Below are positions 1 to 6,843 of a DNA stretch of 9,192 nt, one piece after another. A program made the translations under genes and the position numbers. Below the pieces are notes generated by a model that saw only the letters and a list, made by a program, of their open reading frames with translations, searched no databases and had not been told where the DNA came from. The first letter of the stretch is position 1. Each line of letters opens with the position of its first letter. The stretch is from Prevotellaceae bacterium UBA1716 (lineage in GTDB: Bacteria > Bacteroidota > Bacteroidia > Bacteroidales > Bacteroidaceae). The stretch is from the NCBI GenBank assembly GCA_002317225.1, contig DCIW01000264.1:1234-10425 (forward strand), given 5' to 3'.

Positions 1-1027
1 GGTTCTCATCCATCTGCTCAATCCAGATACCATCCTTGTTGATCTTTGCCTTGATATTGCGGTCAGCAGAACAGCTCACACCCATACCAACAGGGAGAGA
101 TGCACCATGACGTGGAAGACGGATAACGCGGATATCATGAGCAAGGTACTTACCACCAAACTGTGCTCCAAGACCGATCTCATAAACCTTCTTGAGAAGC
201 TTCTCTTCGAGGTCGAGGTCACGGAAAGCACGACCAGTCTCATCACCAGTTGTTGGGAGAGAATCGTAGTACTTGATTGAACCGAGCTTCACTGTGAGGA
301 GGTTCTTCTCAGCAGAAGTACCACCGATAACCACACAGATATGATAAGGAGGACAAGCAGCAGTACCGAAGTGCTTGATTTCCTCTACGAGCCAAGGAAG
401 AAGTGTGCCTTCGTTCTGAATGAGTGCCTTAGTCATTGGGTAGAAGTAAGTCTTATTTGCAGAACCACCACCCTTAGCAACACAAACAAACTTATATTCA
501 GCGCCTTCAGTTGCTTCGATATCGATCTGAGCAGGAAGGTTACACTTTGTATTCACCTCATCATACATATTAAGAGGTGCATTCTGAGAGTAACGGAGAT
601 TGTCCTCTGTGAAAGTATTGTAAACACCCTTTGAAAGTGCTTCTTCATCCTCAAAACCAGTCCAAATCTGCTGACCCTTCTCACCGTGGATGATTGCAGT
701 ACCTGTATCCTGACAGAATGGGAGGATGCCCTTTGCTGCAGTTTCAGCATTGCGGAGGAACTGGAGAGCTACATACTTATCGTTTTCGCTTGCCTCAGGA
801 TCAGTAAGGATCTTAGCAACTTGAAGATTGTGCTCACGACGAAGTTTGAACTCTACATCGTGGAAACACTGCTGAGCGAGCAATGTAAGAGCCTCAGGAG
901 AAACCTTGACAATTTCCTTGCCTTCAAATTCAGTTACAGTAACTCCCTCCTTAGTAAGAAGGCGATACTGAGTCTTATCTTCTCCCATCTGGAACATAGG
1001 AGCATACTTGAATTCTACATTTGCCAT
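1..1027 (-). CDS. Class I fumarate hydratase (iron-sulfur fumarase), N-terminal part
   Basis: This gene encodes the oxygen-sensitive [4Fe-4S] fumarase that interconverts fumarate and malate in the cytoplasm. In anaerobic Bacteroidales it serves the reductive branch of the TCA cycle leading to succinate. I translated 342 codons from the ATG at 1027; the rest runs off the left edge (the E. coli homologue FumA is about 548 residues). Three cysteines fall almost exactly where the E. coli cluster ligands lie: C105 in PFCQDTGTA, C225 in AACPPY and C319 in GVSCSAD. The GGGSANK stretch near residue 186 is also typical. It begins with MANVEFKYAP, and a good -7 box lies about 38 bases upstream of the start, so it is probably transcribed on its own. 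Family assignment is firm; the exact isozyme name is not. Confidence 0.95.
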   Translation of the reverse strand, partial: MANVEFKYAPMFQMGEDKTQYRLLTKEGVTVTEFEGKEIVKVSPEALTLLAQQCFHDVEFKLRREHNLQVAKILTDPEASENDKYVALQFLRNAETAAKGILPFCQDTGTAIIHGEKGQQIWTGFEDEEALSKGVYNTFTEDNLRYSQNAPLNMYDEVNTKCNLPAQIDIEATEGAEYKFVCVAKGGGSANKTYFYPMTKALIQNEGTLLPWLVEEIKHFGTAACPPYHICVVIGGTSAEKNLLTVKLGSIKYYDSLPTTGDETGRAFRDLDLEEKLLKKVYEIGLGAQFGGKYLAHDIRVIRLPRHGASLPVGMGVSCSADRNIKAKINKDGIWIEQMDEN

Positions 1028-1064
1028 AATAATGTTAGATTTAATTAATGAATATAATATTGGG

Positions 1065-1072
1065 CAAAGATA
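1065..1072 (-). promoter_or_regulatory. Promoter -7 box of the fumarase gene
   Basis: On the minus strand the sequence reads TATCTTTG, a perfect match to the Bacteroidetes -7 consensus TAnnTTTG. It lies 38 bases before the fumarase ATG and just downstream of the terminator of the previous gene string. I see no clear TTTG -33 box at the usual distance, so the upstream element is weak or degenerate. Confidence 0.6.
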
Positions 1073-1080
1073 AAGAATTT

Positions 1081-1124
1081 AAAATGAAAAAACGAAAGGA
1101 AACCGAAAAAAGTTTCCTTTCGTT
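1081..1124 (-). terminator. Rho-independent terminator of the argH-lipoprotein string
   Basis: A 13-bp perfect stem (1091-1103 pairing with 1112-1124) with an 8-base loop is followed on the minus strand by TTTTCATTTT. It lies 30 bases after the lipoprotein stop codon and before the fumarase promoter, so it insulates the two units. A second perfect dyad, TTATCAAT-TT-ATTGATAA at 1123-1140, abuts the stem on its upstream side. Confidence 0.8.
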
Positions 1125-1153
1125 ATCAATTTATTGATAAATAGAGTGTCGAA

Positions 1154-1696
1154 TTAGTTATAAATGCCCAAAATGGAACCGTCATATATGATTCTGTAGC
1201 GGAAAAGCCCTCGTGGGGTCTCGTAAGAACAGTCTGTAGGCACTTCTCTCAACACACCATAATTATTGAGATCGTACGATATGCCACACTTGCCACATTT
1301 CGCTATTCCATCATAACTGATTGACAAACGTCTGCCTGCACGATTGCAGTTGGGGCAGGATAGGTCGAACGCCATATACTCATTATAATAGTTGACACCC
1401 ACGATGAGACCACCAAGCCCATACTCATAACCTTTCATATCGGCAGCAATGGGATACTCTGTCGAACCGATATTACTCCATATCAGCAACTTGCCGTCTG
1501 ATTTCAACGGACGGATAGTGGCGTACTCTCCCATACTTCCCATCACATTGAAAAGCTGCGTGTACTGGTTCACCTGCAGATAGCAACGCACCATATTCGC
1601 AGTGCTGTATGTTTTCGTCGCCTCGTCGTTGTTACAAGAAGTGAAAAGTGAAAAGTGAAAAGTGAAAAATAAAAATATGTACGATAATCGTTTCAT
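1154..1696 (-). CDS. Small lipoprotein with paired CxxC motifs (Rieske-like or zinc-ribbon-like)
   Basis: The predicted product is a 180-residue exported lipoprotein. It starts with a positively charged MKR, a very aromatic hydrophobic core, and a lipobox LFTSC with the lipidated cysteine at C21, followed by NND. The mature part carries CPNC at 114-117 and CGKCG at 134-138, with ISYDGIAKCGKCGISYDL around the second pair. This layout of two pairs about 17 residues apart, with a following YDL, resembles Rieske-type ferredoxin folds, but the histidines that bind a Rieske cluster are replaced by cysteines. A structural zinc or rubredoxin-like iron site is therefore more likely. Two further cysteines (C38, C156) are present. 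It starts 49 bases after argH ends and is probably co-transcribed with it, ending at the strong terminator downstream. The function is unknown; Bacteroidales commonly carry such lipoproteins. Confidence 0.8.
   Translation of the reverse strand: MKRLSYIFLFFTFHFSLFTSCNNDEATKTYSTANMVRCYLQVNQYTQLFNVMGSMGEYATIRPLKSDGKLLIWSNIGSTEYPIAADMKGYEYGLGGLIVGVNYYNEYMAFDLSCPNCNRAGRRLSISYDGIAKCGKCGISYDLNNYGVLREVPTDCSYETPRGLFRYRIIYDGSILGIYN
1641..1668. repeat. Heptamer tandem repeat (GTGAAAA)x4 in the lipoprotein signal sequence
   Basis: Four perfect head-to-tail copies of the 7-mer GTGAAAA (plus strand) encode the hydrophobic core of the signal peptide (FTFHFSLF) on the minus strand. Seven is not a multiple of three, so gain or loss of one unit would shift the reading frame within the first 20 codons. 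Confidence 0.9.
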
Positions 1697-1720
1697 ATTA
1701 CCCTTATTATCAAATACTCT

Positions 1721-1754
1721 CCGGATGGCTTCCCCCTTTGGGGGTTAGGGGGCC
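1721..1754 (+). repeat. 34-bp G/C-run repeat, copy A
   Basis: It starts CCGGATGGCTTCCCCC and ends GGGTTAGGGGGCC. It differs from copy C (3171-3204) at three of 34 positions. Read in the direction of the genes it begins GGCCCCCTAACCCCC, and its TAA is the stop codon of argH. The CCCCC/GGGGG runs can fold into a small hairpin. It sits in the argH-lipoprotein gap and overlaps the last codons of argH. Confidence 0.85.
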
Positions 1755-3085
1755 AACAGTTCCTCAACCGCCTTCTCCATCTTATCAAACTTGAATCCAG
1801 CAACCACCTCATCCATAAGTGCTTGAATCTTGTCGTTGCAGAGATTGCCGATAGAACCTTCGTGGGTGTGGTGGATATCCTTGTTTGGAGTGAAATTGCC
1901 TGCTTCGATATCAAGACCTACCTTCTTGTAAGCATCACGGAAAGGCATTCCGTTAGCAGCAAGTTGGTTGACTTCCTCTACAGAGAACATAGGGTCGTAG
2001 ATAGGATTGTCGAGAATATTCTCGTTCACCTTCATCTTGTTGATGATATATGCAGCCATCTGGAGACAATCCTTGAGGTCATCAAATGCAGGGAGGAACA
2101 CTTCCTTGATAATCTGAAGATCACGGAAATAGCCTACAGGAAGGTTGTTCATTATCATAGTCACAGTAACAGGAAGCGACTGAATCTTATTGCACTTAGC
2201 ACGAGTGAGTTCGAATACATCTGGGTTCTTCTTGTGAGGCATGATTGAAGAACCAGTAGTGCAATCAGCAGGAAGTTTCACGAAACTGAAGTTCTGCGAA
2301 TTGAACATACAAGCATCAAATGCAAGCTTTGCGAGAGTTCCCGCAATACTTGCCATTGAGAATGCCACATTACGCTCAGTCTTTCCACGTCCCATCTGTG
2401 CATAAACCACATTGTAATCCATTGAGTCAAAACCGAGTAGGTCGGTTGTCATCTGACGATTGAGAGGGAAAGAACTTCCATATCCCGCAGCCGAACCAAG
2501 AGGATTGCGGTTAGTAATCTTCCAAGCGGCCTGAAGATATTGCATATCATCCACAAGACCTTCAGCATAAGCACCAAACCAAAGTCCGAAACTACTTGGC
2601 ATCGCAACCTGAAGATGAGTATAACCAGGCATAAGGATATCCTTGTATTGGTTTGACTTCTCGATGAGCTCGTCAAAGAGATTCTTCACCAATCCTGCGA
2701 GTTCCTTAATCTGATCACGGATGAAGAGTTTGAGGTCTACAAGCACTTGGTCATTACGTGAACGACCAGAGTGAATCTTCTTACCCATATCACCGAGTTT
2801 GCGAGTGAGAAGCATCTCTACCTGAGAATGAACATCCTCCACACCTTCTTCAATCACGAATTCACCACGCTCAGCCTGAGCATAGATAGCCTTAAGTTCT
2901 TTGAGAAGAGCCTCAAGTTCATCTGCCTTAAGAAGGTTGATGCTTTCGAGCATCGTGATGTGTGCCATTGAGCCAAGCACATCATATTTAGCAAGATAGA
3001 GGTCCATTTCGCGGTCACGACCCACGGTAAACTTCTCTATCTCTTCTGTCATTGCGACATTTTTAGTCCAAAGTTTATCTGCCAT
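1745..3085 (-). CDS. argH: Argininosuccinate lyase
   Basis: ArgH splits argininosuccinate into arginine and fumarate, the last step of arginine synthesis, as a cytoplasmic tetramer. The 446-residue product has the superfamily landmarks in order: SGRSRNDQ at 106-113, GYTHLQ at 154-159 with the likely catalytic H157, and the signature GSSIMPHKKNP at 278-288 carrying the catalytic serine loop. Length is close to the usual 450-460. I chose the ATG at 3085 (MADKLWTKN). The frame stays open upstream to an ATG at 3166, but those 27 codons are translated from the 34-bp G/C repeat and spacer and look nothing like an ArgH N-terminus. The last two sense codons and the stop (GCC CCC TAA) come from repeat copy A, so the repeat has set the C-terminus. 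It lies downstream of pyrE and the SRPBCC gene, and upstream of the lipoprotein gene. Confidence 0.97.
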   Translation of the reverse strand: MADKLWTKNVAMTEEIEKFTVGRDREMDLYLAKYDVLGSMAHITMLESINLLKADELEALLKELKAIYAQAERGEFVIEEGVEDVHSQVEMLLTRKLGDMGKKIHSGRSRNDQVLVDLKLFIRDQIKELAGLVKNLFDELIEKSNQYKDILMPGYTHLQVAMPSSFGLWFGAYAEGLVDDMQYLQAAWKITNRNPLGSAAGYGSSFPLNRQMTTDLLGFDSMDYNVVYAQMGRGKTERNVAFSMASIAGTLAKLAFDACMFNSQNFSFVKLPADCTTGSSIMPHKKNPDVFELTRAKCNKIQSLPVTVTMIMNNLPVGYFRDLQIIKEVFLPAFDDLKDCLQMAAYIINKMKVNENILDNPIYDPMFSVEEVNQLAANGMPFRDAYKKVGLDIEAGNFTPNKDIHHTHEGSIGNLCNDKIQALMDEVVAGFKFDKMEKAVEELLAP

Positions 3086-3088
3086 AAG

Positions 3089-3122
3089 AGCCCCCCGACC
3101 CCCCAAGGGGGCGGCCATCCGG
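3089..3122 (-). repeat. 34-bp G/C-run repeat, copy B (inverted)
   Basis: On the minus strand it reads CCGGATGGCCGCCCCC and onward, about five mismatches from copy C. It ends three bases before the argH ATG, so it occupies the position where a ribosome-binding site would be. It is inverted relative to copies A and C and forms a large potential stem with copy C across a 48-base spacer. Confidence 0.8.
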
Positions 3123-3170
3123 TTGGGAGGAGATGACCTCAAAGTGATCCCCCAAGCTGCCTTCATCTAT

Positions 3171-3204
3171 CCGGAAGGCTGCCCCCTTGGGGGGTTAGGG
3201 GGCC
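3171..3204 (+). repeat. 34-bp G/C-run repeat, copy C
   Basis: It reads CCGGAAGGCTGCCCCC at its start and GGGTTAGGGGGCC at its end. In gene direction it starts one base after the stop codon of the SRPBCC gene, mirroring copy A after argH. With copy B it makes an imperfect inverted pair covering almost the whole gap between these two genes (3089-3204). Confidence 0.85.
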
Positions 3205-3205
3205 A

Positions 3206-3682
3206 TTAATACGGAATCATTGCTAACATATCAGCAAACTTATCTATACCATCTTGAAGCTTGCCCCCAATCATACCTTTGAGGAAGAATGGGATATCAG
3301 CATCGATGGTGAGACGCATCTTGCTGGTAGAAGTTGATGTAGGGAGAGTTTGAATCCAAAGGTTGAACTTGACAGGAGATTGTGCAGAAGCGAACTTGAT
3401 ACACTTATTGTCTTCGCGTTCAATGATTTCCACACCTACCTTTCCGACCATATCAAACACGCCACTCATTGTATCACGAGTGAATTCGAGTTTCTCTACA
3501 GCCGACTTTATCTGTTCAATCTTATCCTCAGGAACCTTTCCGCTTGCCACCATTGCTTCCTGCACCATAGGGTCGCTGAAACGCTCCTTGATAATTGCAA
3601 GGTTGTTCAAGTCTGACAACTTTGCATAAACAGTCTCAACAGGGCAATTCAATTGTTTAATTCCACTTTCGTATTTAGCCAT
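3206..3682 (-). CDS. SRPBCC (START/polyketide cyclase-like) family protein
   Basis: The 158-residue product looks like a single SRPBCC domain, a helix-grip fold that holds a hydrophobic ligand. What I see is an N-terminal strand and helix pattern (SGIKQLNCPVETVYAKLSD), a charged middle, a strand rich in alternating residues (VKFNLWIQTLP, KMRLTIDADIP), and a long amphipathic C-terminal helix (GGKLQDGIDKFADMLAMIPY) typical of the fold. There is no signal peptide, so it should be cytoplasmic. The start at 3682 is followed by a plausible N-terminus MAKYESG. It lies between pyrE and argH, about 200 bases after pyrE. That order is, to my recollection, recurrent in Bacteroidales, which hints at co-regulation with pyrimidine and arginine synthesis, but no biochemical role follows from it. 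Confidence 0.75.
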   Translation of the reverse strand: MAKYESGIKQLNCPVETVYAKLSDLNNLAIIKERFSDPMVQEAMVASGKVPEDKIEQIKSAVEKLEFTRDTMSGVFDMVGKVGVEIIEREDNKCIKFASAQSPVKFNLWIQTLPTSTSTSKMRLTIDADIPFFLKGMIGGKLQDGIDKFADMLAMIPY

Positions 3683-3776
3683 ATTTATTTTTTAGTATTT
3701 CAGGAATTTGTATGAATTCAAATTGTGCCCTTCGGGCCATGTTAAGAAAAACCTTAGAGAAACAGAACAAAAACAA

Positions 3777-3804
3777 GAAAAAACCAACAATAGATTGTTT
3801 TTTT
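3777..3804. terminator. Possible weak, A/T-rich bidirectional terminator in the pyrE-SRPBCC gap
   Basis: The hairpin AACAA-TAGA-TTGTT is flanked by an A-run on one side and a T-run on the other, so it could stop transcription in either direction. The stem is short and purely A/T-rich except for one pair, so the call is weak. The rest of the gap 3683-3885 holds a small GCCC-TTC-GGGC hairpin at 3727-3737, an AATTTG/CAAATT dyad at 3705-3724 and a GC-rich GCGC-GCA-GCGC patch near 3841-3851. I see no gene and no clear TAnnTTTG promoter in it. Confidence 0.3.
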
Positions 3805-3864
3805 ATGTTTTTATGGTTTCTTTTGTGTTTTTTCTATTGGCGCGCAGCGCACATTCCACACAAA

Positions 3865-3878
3865 TTCACTTTTCACTT
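3865..3878. repeat. Heptamer tandem repeat (TTCACTT)x2
   Basis: Two perfect copies of a 7-mer lie just after the pyrE stop codon. The unit is a rotation of the reverse complement of the GTGAAAA repeat at 1641-1668, so both belong to the same repeat family. Confidence 0.7.
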
Positions 3879-3885
3879 AATATCA

Positions 3886-4518
3886 TTACTGCTTCCAAGT
3901 TGAAGGACTCTTTCTCCATTCCTTCAATACTTCGATTTCTTCCTTGCTGATATAACCGATTTCTGCAGCAATTTCAGTAGTTGCTTCATAGTTGCAGATA
4001 GTCACGAGTTTGAGATTTGCAGCAGCAAATGCCTCTTCAGCAACAGGGAAGCCATAAGTGTAACTTGCCACCATACCGATAACCTCGTAACCAGCCTGAC
4101 GAAGAGCATCAACAGCCTTGAGTGAAGATCCACCAGTAGAGATAAGGTCCTCAACTACAACCACCTTTGCACCTTCAGGGATAGTACCTTCAATCTGATT
4201 GCCCATACCATGATCCTTTGGCTTTGGACGAACATAGCAATATGGAAGAACGAGTTCTTCAGCCACGAGAGCACCCTGAGCAATAGCACCTGTAGCCACA
4301 CCAGCCACAGCAGTTGCCTCTGGGAAGTTCTCCTTCACGAGTTGTACGAGAGCCTTCTTCACAAAAGTGCGAACCTCAGGATAAGCGAGGGTCTTACGAT
4401 TGTCTGTATAGATAGGAGAACGCCATCCACTTGCCCATGTGAATGGGTCGTTTGGTTGCAACTTGATAGCCTTGATACCGAGAAGCTTCTCAGCAAATTC
4501 TTTCTTAATAGGATCCAT
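3886..4518 (-). CDS. pyrE: Orotate phosphoribosyltransferase
   Basis: PyrE joins orotate to PRPP to give orotidine 5'-phosphate in pyrimidine synthesis, acting as a cytoplasmic dimer. The 210-residue product (family about 213) shows the PRPP-binding signature VVVVEDLISTGGSS at 119-132, the mobile catalytic loop RPKPKDHGMGNQIEG at 97-111, and the orotate-side TWASGWRSPIYTDNRK near 27-42. I start it at the ATG at 4518 (MDPIKKEFAEKLLG). The frame continues upstream, but there it encodes the heptamer repeat of the leader and gives an implausible N-terminus. It is divergent from metG, with a -7 box about 85 bases upstream and therefore a long leader. It heads the run pyrE, SRPBCC, argH, lipoprotein, although the gap after it may contain a weak terminator. 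Confidence 0.97.
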   Translation of the reverse strand: MDPIKKEFAEKLLGIKAIKLQPNDPFTWASGWRSPIYTDNRKTLAYPEVRTFVKKALVQLVKENFPEATAVAGVATGAIAQGALVAEELVLPYCYVRPKPKDHGMGNQIEGTIPEGAKVVVVEDLISTGGSSLKAVDALRQAGYEVIGMVASYTYGFPVAEEAFAAANLKLVTICNYEATTEIAAEIGYISKEEIEVLKEWRKSPSTWKQ

Positions 4519-4526
4519 TTTATATT

Positions 4527-4561
4527 TAGTTTTGAGTTTTGAGTTATGAGATATGAGTTTG
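4527..4561. repeat. Degenerate heptamer array in the pyrE leader
   Basis: Five 7-bp units (TAGTTTT, GAGTTTT, GAGTTAT, GAGATAT, GAGTTTG) run head to tail just upstream of the pyrE start, inside its predicted 5' untranslated region. Confidence 0.7.
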
Positions 4562-4602
4562 AAAACACAAATTACATGTCGTAAATAACTCCATATTCGT
4601 TG

Positions 4603-4610
4603 CAAAGTTA
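4603..4610 (-). promoter_or_regulatory. Promoter -7 box of pyrE
   Basis: On the minus strand this is TAACTTTG, matching TAnnTTTG, within the context GTTAACTTTGCAAC. It predicts a leader of roughly 75-80 bases. A clear -33 TTTG is not obvious at the usual spacing. Confidence 0.6.
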
Positions 4611-4626
4611 ACAAAAATATCTCAAT

Positions 4627-4647
4627 AGTAATTCGTAATTAGTAATT
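4627..4647. repeat. Heptamer repeat (NGTAATT)x3 upstream of metG
   Basis: Units AGTAATT, CGTAATT and AGTAATT are in tandem. The last unit also forms the left half of the dyad AGTAAT-TT-ATTACT at 4641-4654, which runs into the metG -7 box. The array lies where the -33 region of the metG promoter should be. Confidence 0.65.
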
Positions 4648-4653
4648 TATTAC

Positions 4654-4661
4654 TATCTTTG
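4654..4661 (+). promoter_or_regulatory. Promoter -7 box of metG
   Basis: TATCTTTG fits TAnnTTTG perfectly and lies 26 bases before the metG ATG, giving a short leader. No good -33 TTTG is seen; the heptamer array occupies that position. Confidence 0.65.
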
Positions 4662-4687
4662 CACCAAATTAACAATAATAATTAACG

Positions 4688-6757
4688 ATGGAACAGAAAA
4701 ATTTCAAAAGAACAACTGTTACAGCGGCACTTCCTTATGCAAACGGACCAGTCCATATCGGTCACCTTGCGGGTGTTTATGTGCCTGCTGATATCTATGT
4801 TCGCTACCTTCGACTCAAGGGTCGTGAGTGTATCTTTATTGGCGGTTCCGACGAACATGGTGTGCCTGTAACTATCCGTGCCAAGAAGGAAGGCATCACA
4901 GTTCAGGATGTAGTCGACCGCTATCATGGAATCATCAAGAAGTCGTTCGAGGACTTCGGTATTTCGTTCGATATCTATAGCCGTACAACAAGCGATATTC
5001 ATCATAAATTCGCAGCAGAATTCTTCCGTAAACTCTATGATGACGGCAAACTCGTTGAGAAGATTGAAGAGCAGTATTGCGATGCTGTGACTGGCGAATT
5101 CCTCACTGACCGCAATATCGTAGGTACATGCCCTCGTTGTGGTGCTGAAGGTGCTTATGGTGACCAATGCGAGAAGTGTGGTGCTACCCTCTCCCCTTCT
5201 GAACTTATCAACCCAACCAACAAGAACAACCCAGGCAATCCTCTCGAACTTCGTGCCACAAAGAACTGGTATCTCCCACTCGGTGACCACCAGGAATGGT
5301 TGAAGGAGTGGATTCTCGAAGGTCATAAGGAATGGCGTTCTAATGTATATGGCCAGTGCAAGTCTTGGCTTGATATGGACCTCCAACCTCGTGCTATGAC
5401 TCGCGACCTCGATTGGGGTATTCCTGTACCTGTAGAAGGTGCTGAGGGTAAGGTGCTTTATGTTTGGTTTGATGCTCCAATCGGTTATATTTCAAACACT
5501 AAGGAACTCTGTGACCGTGAACCAGAGAAGTGGGGTTCTTGGCAGAAGTGGTGGCAAGATGAGGATAGCCGTCTCGTGCACTTCATCGGTAAGGACAATA
5601 TCGTGTTCCACTGCCTTATCTTCCCAACAATGATGCGTGCTCATGGCGATTACATCATGCCTGACAATGTACCTTCAAATGAGTTCCTCAATCTTGAAGG
5701 CAATAAGATTTCTACATCAAAGAACTATGCCGTTTGGCTCAACGAATATCTCGAAGAACTTCCAAATCGTCAGGACGAACTTCGTTATGTGCTTACTGCA
5801 AATGCTCCTGAGACAAAGGATAATGACTTCACATGGGCAGACTTCCAGGCTCGTTGCAACAACGAACTCGTAGCTGTATATGGCAACTTCGTAAACCGTG
5901 CTCTCCAGCTCACTCAGAAGTACTACGATGGTATCGTGCCTGAGTGTGGCGAACTCACAGAAGTGGACAAGGCTACACTTGCTGAGTTTGTTGAGGTTAA
6001 GGCTAAGGTTGAAAACCTCCTCGAGTCATTCAAGTTCCGTGATGCTCAAAAGGAAGCTATGAATCTTGCCCGTATCGGTAACAAGTATATTGCTGACGAA
6101 GAACCTTGGAAGGTTATCAAGACTGATCCAGAGCGTGTTAAGACTATCATCTATATTTCACTTCAGCTTACAGCAAACCTTGCTATTGCATTCGAACCAT
6201 TTCTCCCATTCTCAAGTGCAAAACTCCGTGAGATGATCAATATGCCTGAGTGCAATTGGGAAGAACTCGGCAATACTGCCCTTCTCCCTGCAGGCAAACA
6301 ACTCAACAAGCCATCTCTCCTCTTCTCAAAGATTGAAGATGAAGTGATTAAGTTCCAGATGGATAAGCTTGAAGCTACTATCAAGGCAAATGCTGAGGCA
6401 AATGCTGAAGCAGCTCCAGTGAAGGATATCATCCCATTCGATGACTTCCAGAAACTCGACATCCGTGTGGCTACAGTCAAGGAATGCGAACGAGTTCCTA
6501 AGATGAAGAAGCTCCTCAAGTTCAAGCTTGATGATGGCACTCCTCAGGGTCGCACTATCATCAGCGGTATTGCTCAGTTCTACGAACCAGAGCAACTCGT
6601 AGGCAAGCAGGTTCTCTTCATTGCCAACCTCGCTCCTCGTCAGTTCAAGAATGGTCTCGTAAGCGAAGGTATGATTCTCTCAGCCGAGAACTACGATGGC
6701 AGCATCAGCGTGACTACAGTAGAGCACCCAGTTAAGGGTGGTAGTCAGGTTTGTTAA
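4688..6757 (+). CDS. metG: Methionyl-tRNA synthetase
   Basis: MetG charges tRNA-Met with methionine for initiation and elongation. The 689-residue product is complete. The Rossmann catalytic core has the HIGH box at 23-26 (ALPYANGPVHIGH). A knuckle insertion carries two cysteine pairs (C148/C151 and C161/C164), the zinc-binding form. The KMSKS loop appears as KISTS at 340-344. The anticodon-binding helical domain follows. Residues from about 581 on (DFQKLDIRVATV...) form the C-terminal tRNA-binding OB-fold domain found in the long, dimeric MetG type. The start at 4688 (MEQKNFKRTTVTAALPYANG) places the catalytic motif at the normal distance, and no upstream alternative is needed. Codon use is strongly biased, as expected of a highly expressed gene. 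It is divergent from pyrE and is followed by a strong terminator inside the left arm of the 74-bp inverted repeat. Confidence 0.98.
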   Translation: MEQKNFKRTTVTAALPYANGPVHIGHLAGVYVPADIYVRYLRLKGRECIFIGGSDEHGVPVTIRAKKEGITVQDVVDRYHGIIKKSFEDFGISFDIYSRTTSDIHHKFAAEFFRKLYDDGKLVEKIEEQYCDAVTGEFLTDRNIVGTCPRCGAEGAYGDQCEKCGATLSPSELINPTNKNNPGNPLELRATKNWYLPLGDHQEWLKEWILEGHKEWRSNVYGQCKSWLDMDLQPRAMTRDLDWGIPVPVEGAEGKVLYVWFDAPIGYISNTKELCDREPEKWGSWQKWWQDEDSRLVHFIGKDNIVFHCLIFPTMMRAHGDYIMPDNVPSNEFLNLEGNKISTSKNYAVWLNEYLEELPNRQDELRYVLTANAPETKDNDFTWADFQARCNNELVAVYGNFVNRALQLTQKYYDGIVPECGELTEVDKATLAEFVEVKAKVENLLESFKFRDAQKEAMNLARIGNKYIADEEPWKVIKTDPERVKTIIYISLQLTANLAIAFEPFLPFSSAKLREMINMPECNWEELGNTALLPAGKQLNKPSLLFSKIEDEVIKFQMDKLEATIKANAEANAEAAPVKDIIPFDDFQKLDIRVATVKECERVPKMKKLLKFKLDDGTPQGRTIISGIAQFYEPEQLVGKQVLFIANLAPRQFKNGLVSEGMILSAENYDGSISVTTVEHPVKGGSQVC

Positions 6758-6759
6758 GA

Positions 6760-6782
6760 CTCTTCGTTCTTCACTCTTCACT
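6760..6782. repeat. Degenerate heptamer repeat after metG
   Basis: CTCTTCG, TTCTTCA, CTCTTCA and CT follow each other with a 7-bp period. The array begins two bases after the metG stop and ends just before the left 74-bp repeat arm. Confidence 0.6.
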
Positions 6783-6789
6783 AAAAATA

Positions 6790-6843
6790 TTTCGACTTTC
6801 TTCTGCCTCAACACGACAGAAAAAAGTCGAAATTTTTGTTTTT
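6790..6843 (+). terminator. Rho-independent terminator of metG (inside the left repeat arm)
   Basis: A 16-bp stem with one mismatch (6790-6805 with 6817-6832) and an 11-base loop is followed by TTTTTGTTTTT. It lies 32 bases after the metG stop and points into the cassette. Confidence 0.85.

Noticed and set aside
3086..3166. 27-codon upstream extension of argH starting at 3166
   Set aside because: It is translated from the 34-bp repeat and spacer, has no ArgH-like sequence, and MADKLWTKN at 3085 is a natural N-terminus.
4519..4614. 32-codon upstream extension of pyrE
   Set aside because: It encodes the heptamer-repeat leader and crosses the predicted promoter; the family length is met from the ATG at 4518.
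4682..5386. Long antisense frame opposite metG
   Set aside because: It is a shadow of a strongly biased coding region, and the metG motifs on the plus strand are unambiguous.
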